Source: Campylorhamphus procurvoides
Taxonomy: Eukaryota; Chordata; Aves; Passeriformes; Dendrocolaptidae
Length of the DNA stretch: 64,000 bases
NCBI GenBank assembly: GCA_013396655.1
Contig: WBMV01004991.1
Location: 40,307-104,306 of the forward strand
Direction of reading: 5' to 3'
This document shows positions 63,233 through 64,000 of the stretch, piece by piece (position 1 is the stretch's first letter; each line of letters opens with the position of its first letter). The notes under the pieces were generated by a model, which worked only from the letters and a program-made list of their open reading frames with translations, ran no database searches and was not told the origin of the DNA. Position numbers and translations under genes: made by a program.

Positions 63233-64000
63233 TACATGGTAAGATCTCTTCATTATGTCTCACACTTTCTAGCTTTCTGAAGTTTTTGACAATTTGAAAT
63301 GGATATTAAAGGGACATAGGGTAAACTTTTTTTTTCCCTGTCCTCAGAACCACATCATTTATTAAGAGATGTCATCCTAATGTGTATACAACTTCCCTGG
63401 CTTTGAGTGTTATTGTAAATGGTAAAAAGACTCTATGGTTGGGTTTAGACTGATGCTGCCTTCTGAAGTACAAAAGGTGTTTGTAGTTTTGTATAATGTC
63501 TTTAGTTTTAATAATATTTTAATATGAAAATGTTGGTGTTCCTTTAACTGTTTAAAAGTAGCATATCTTGCTCTGATTTTTCGATATCAGAAAAATTGTT
63601 TATGTATATGAACCTAATACCACCTCCTCCTCCTCAGAAGTTGCAGAAGTGCATTGAACTGCTGATACAGACACTAAAACTGTGAGTTTTCCCTTACTGG
63701 CTCATTTGAAAGCTCCTTTTTTTTTTCTTTTTTTTCCCCCCTTTTATGAAAAAGGTGGTGGTGCAATTTAAAGGCTGGTATATAGATTATACCAAAAGTA
63801 ACACAGTACATTCTGGAAGCACTATTATAGTGCTTTCTCACTGGAAGATCACAGCTAACTTACAGAAAGTGGTGGAAAAGTTTATGGAAGTTACTCTTCA
63901 ACTTTCACTTTAAAAACAGCAGCCTAAAACTGAGCCGCCTGAGTATTAGCATTACTCCAAAGCAGCATAATTACCATTAGGAGAGAATTGGTTCCTTTAA

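Larger units (their letters stand above)
46285..64000 (+). other. SKAP2: SKAP2 intron 4 (incomplete at window end)
   Basis: At least 17.7 kb of AT-rich non-coding sequence after the donor GTATGT. I looked for the next SKAP2 exon (the linker end and the start of the PH domain, GYLEKR-like) and found none with correct phase and splice sites. Recognisable content is the CR1 tail at 54572-54706, the tandem duplication at 56002-56077, a GC patch at 62981-63000 and a SINE-like remnant at 63135-63232. The rest shows nothing I can name. Confidence 0.7.

Noticed and set aside
1..64000. Bacterial-type systems, CRISPR arrays, tRNA or rRNA genes, retroviral internal genes
   Set aside because: I saw no regularly spaced repeats, no tRNA-like fold with A and B boxes, no rRNA segment and no retroviral coding remnant. 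The window is ordinary vertebrate intron and intergenic DNA.

Overview
The window is vertebrate nuclear DNA, most likely from a bird. It is AT-rich and almost gene-free, with large introns and sparse decayed repeats. The repeats are two CR1 LINE tails and a solo LTR of a type I associate with birds, plus one possible old CORE-SINE. Nothing bacterial, plasmid-like or CRISPR-like is present.

The one gene I can support is the 5' part of SKAP2 (Src kinase-associated phosphoprotein 2), on the + strand. Three consecutive coding exons lie at 33846-33951, 36227-36252 and 46180-46284. All have AG/GT borders, and the codon phases join exactly into one open frame. Together they encode the end of the N-terminal dimerization segment and the acidic linker before the PH domain. 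The first coding exon is not visible; it most likely sits in the unsequenced gap at 23527-24000. The PH and SH3 exons must lie beyond 64000.

Layout: 1-20420 is non-coding DNA 5' of SKAP2, which in other vertebrates is the side facing HOXA1. 20421-27187 is a faulty-looking assembly zone. A block of about 3.1 kb appears twice, almost identical (20422-23526 and 24049-27187), around a 474-N gap, and both copies begin inside a GC-rich promoter-like island. 27188-33845 is intron 1. Exon 3 lies inside a compact intragenic CpG island (36091-36380). Intron 3 (36253-46179) holds a nuclear-receptor half-site cluster, an 18-bp perfect palindrome and the solo LTR. 46285-64000 is intron 4, with a CR1 tail, a 38-bp tandem duplication and a possible SINE remnant.

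I found no convincing new biological system. The points most worth a second look are the probable false duplication hiding the SKAP2 promoter and first exon, the CpG island on a GC-skewed 26-bp exon, and the apparent absence of the linker tyrosine known from human SKAP2.
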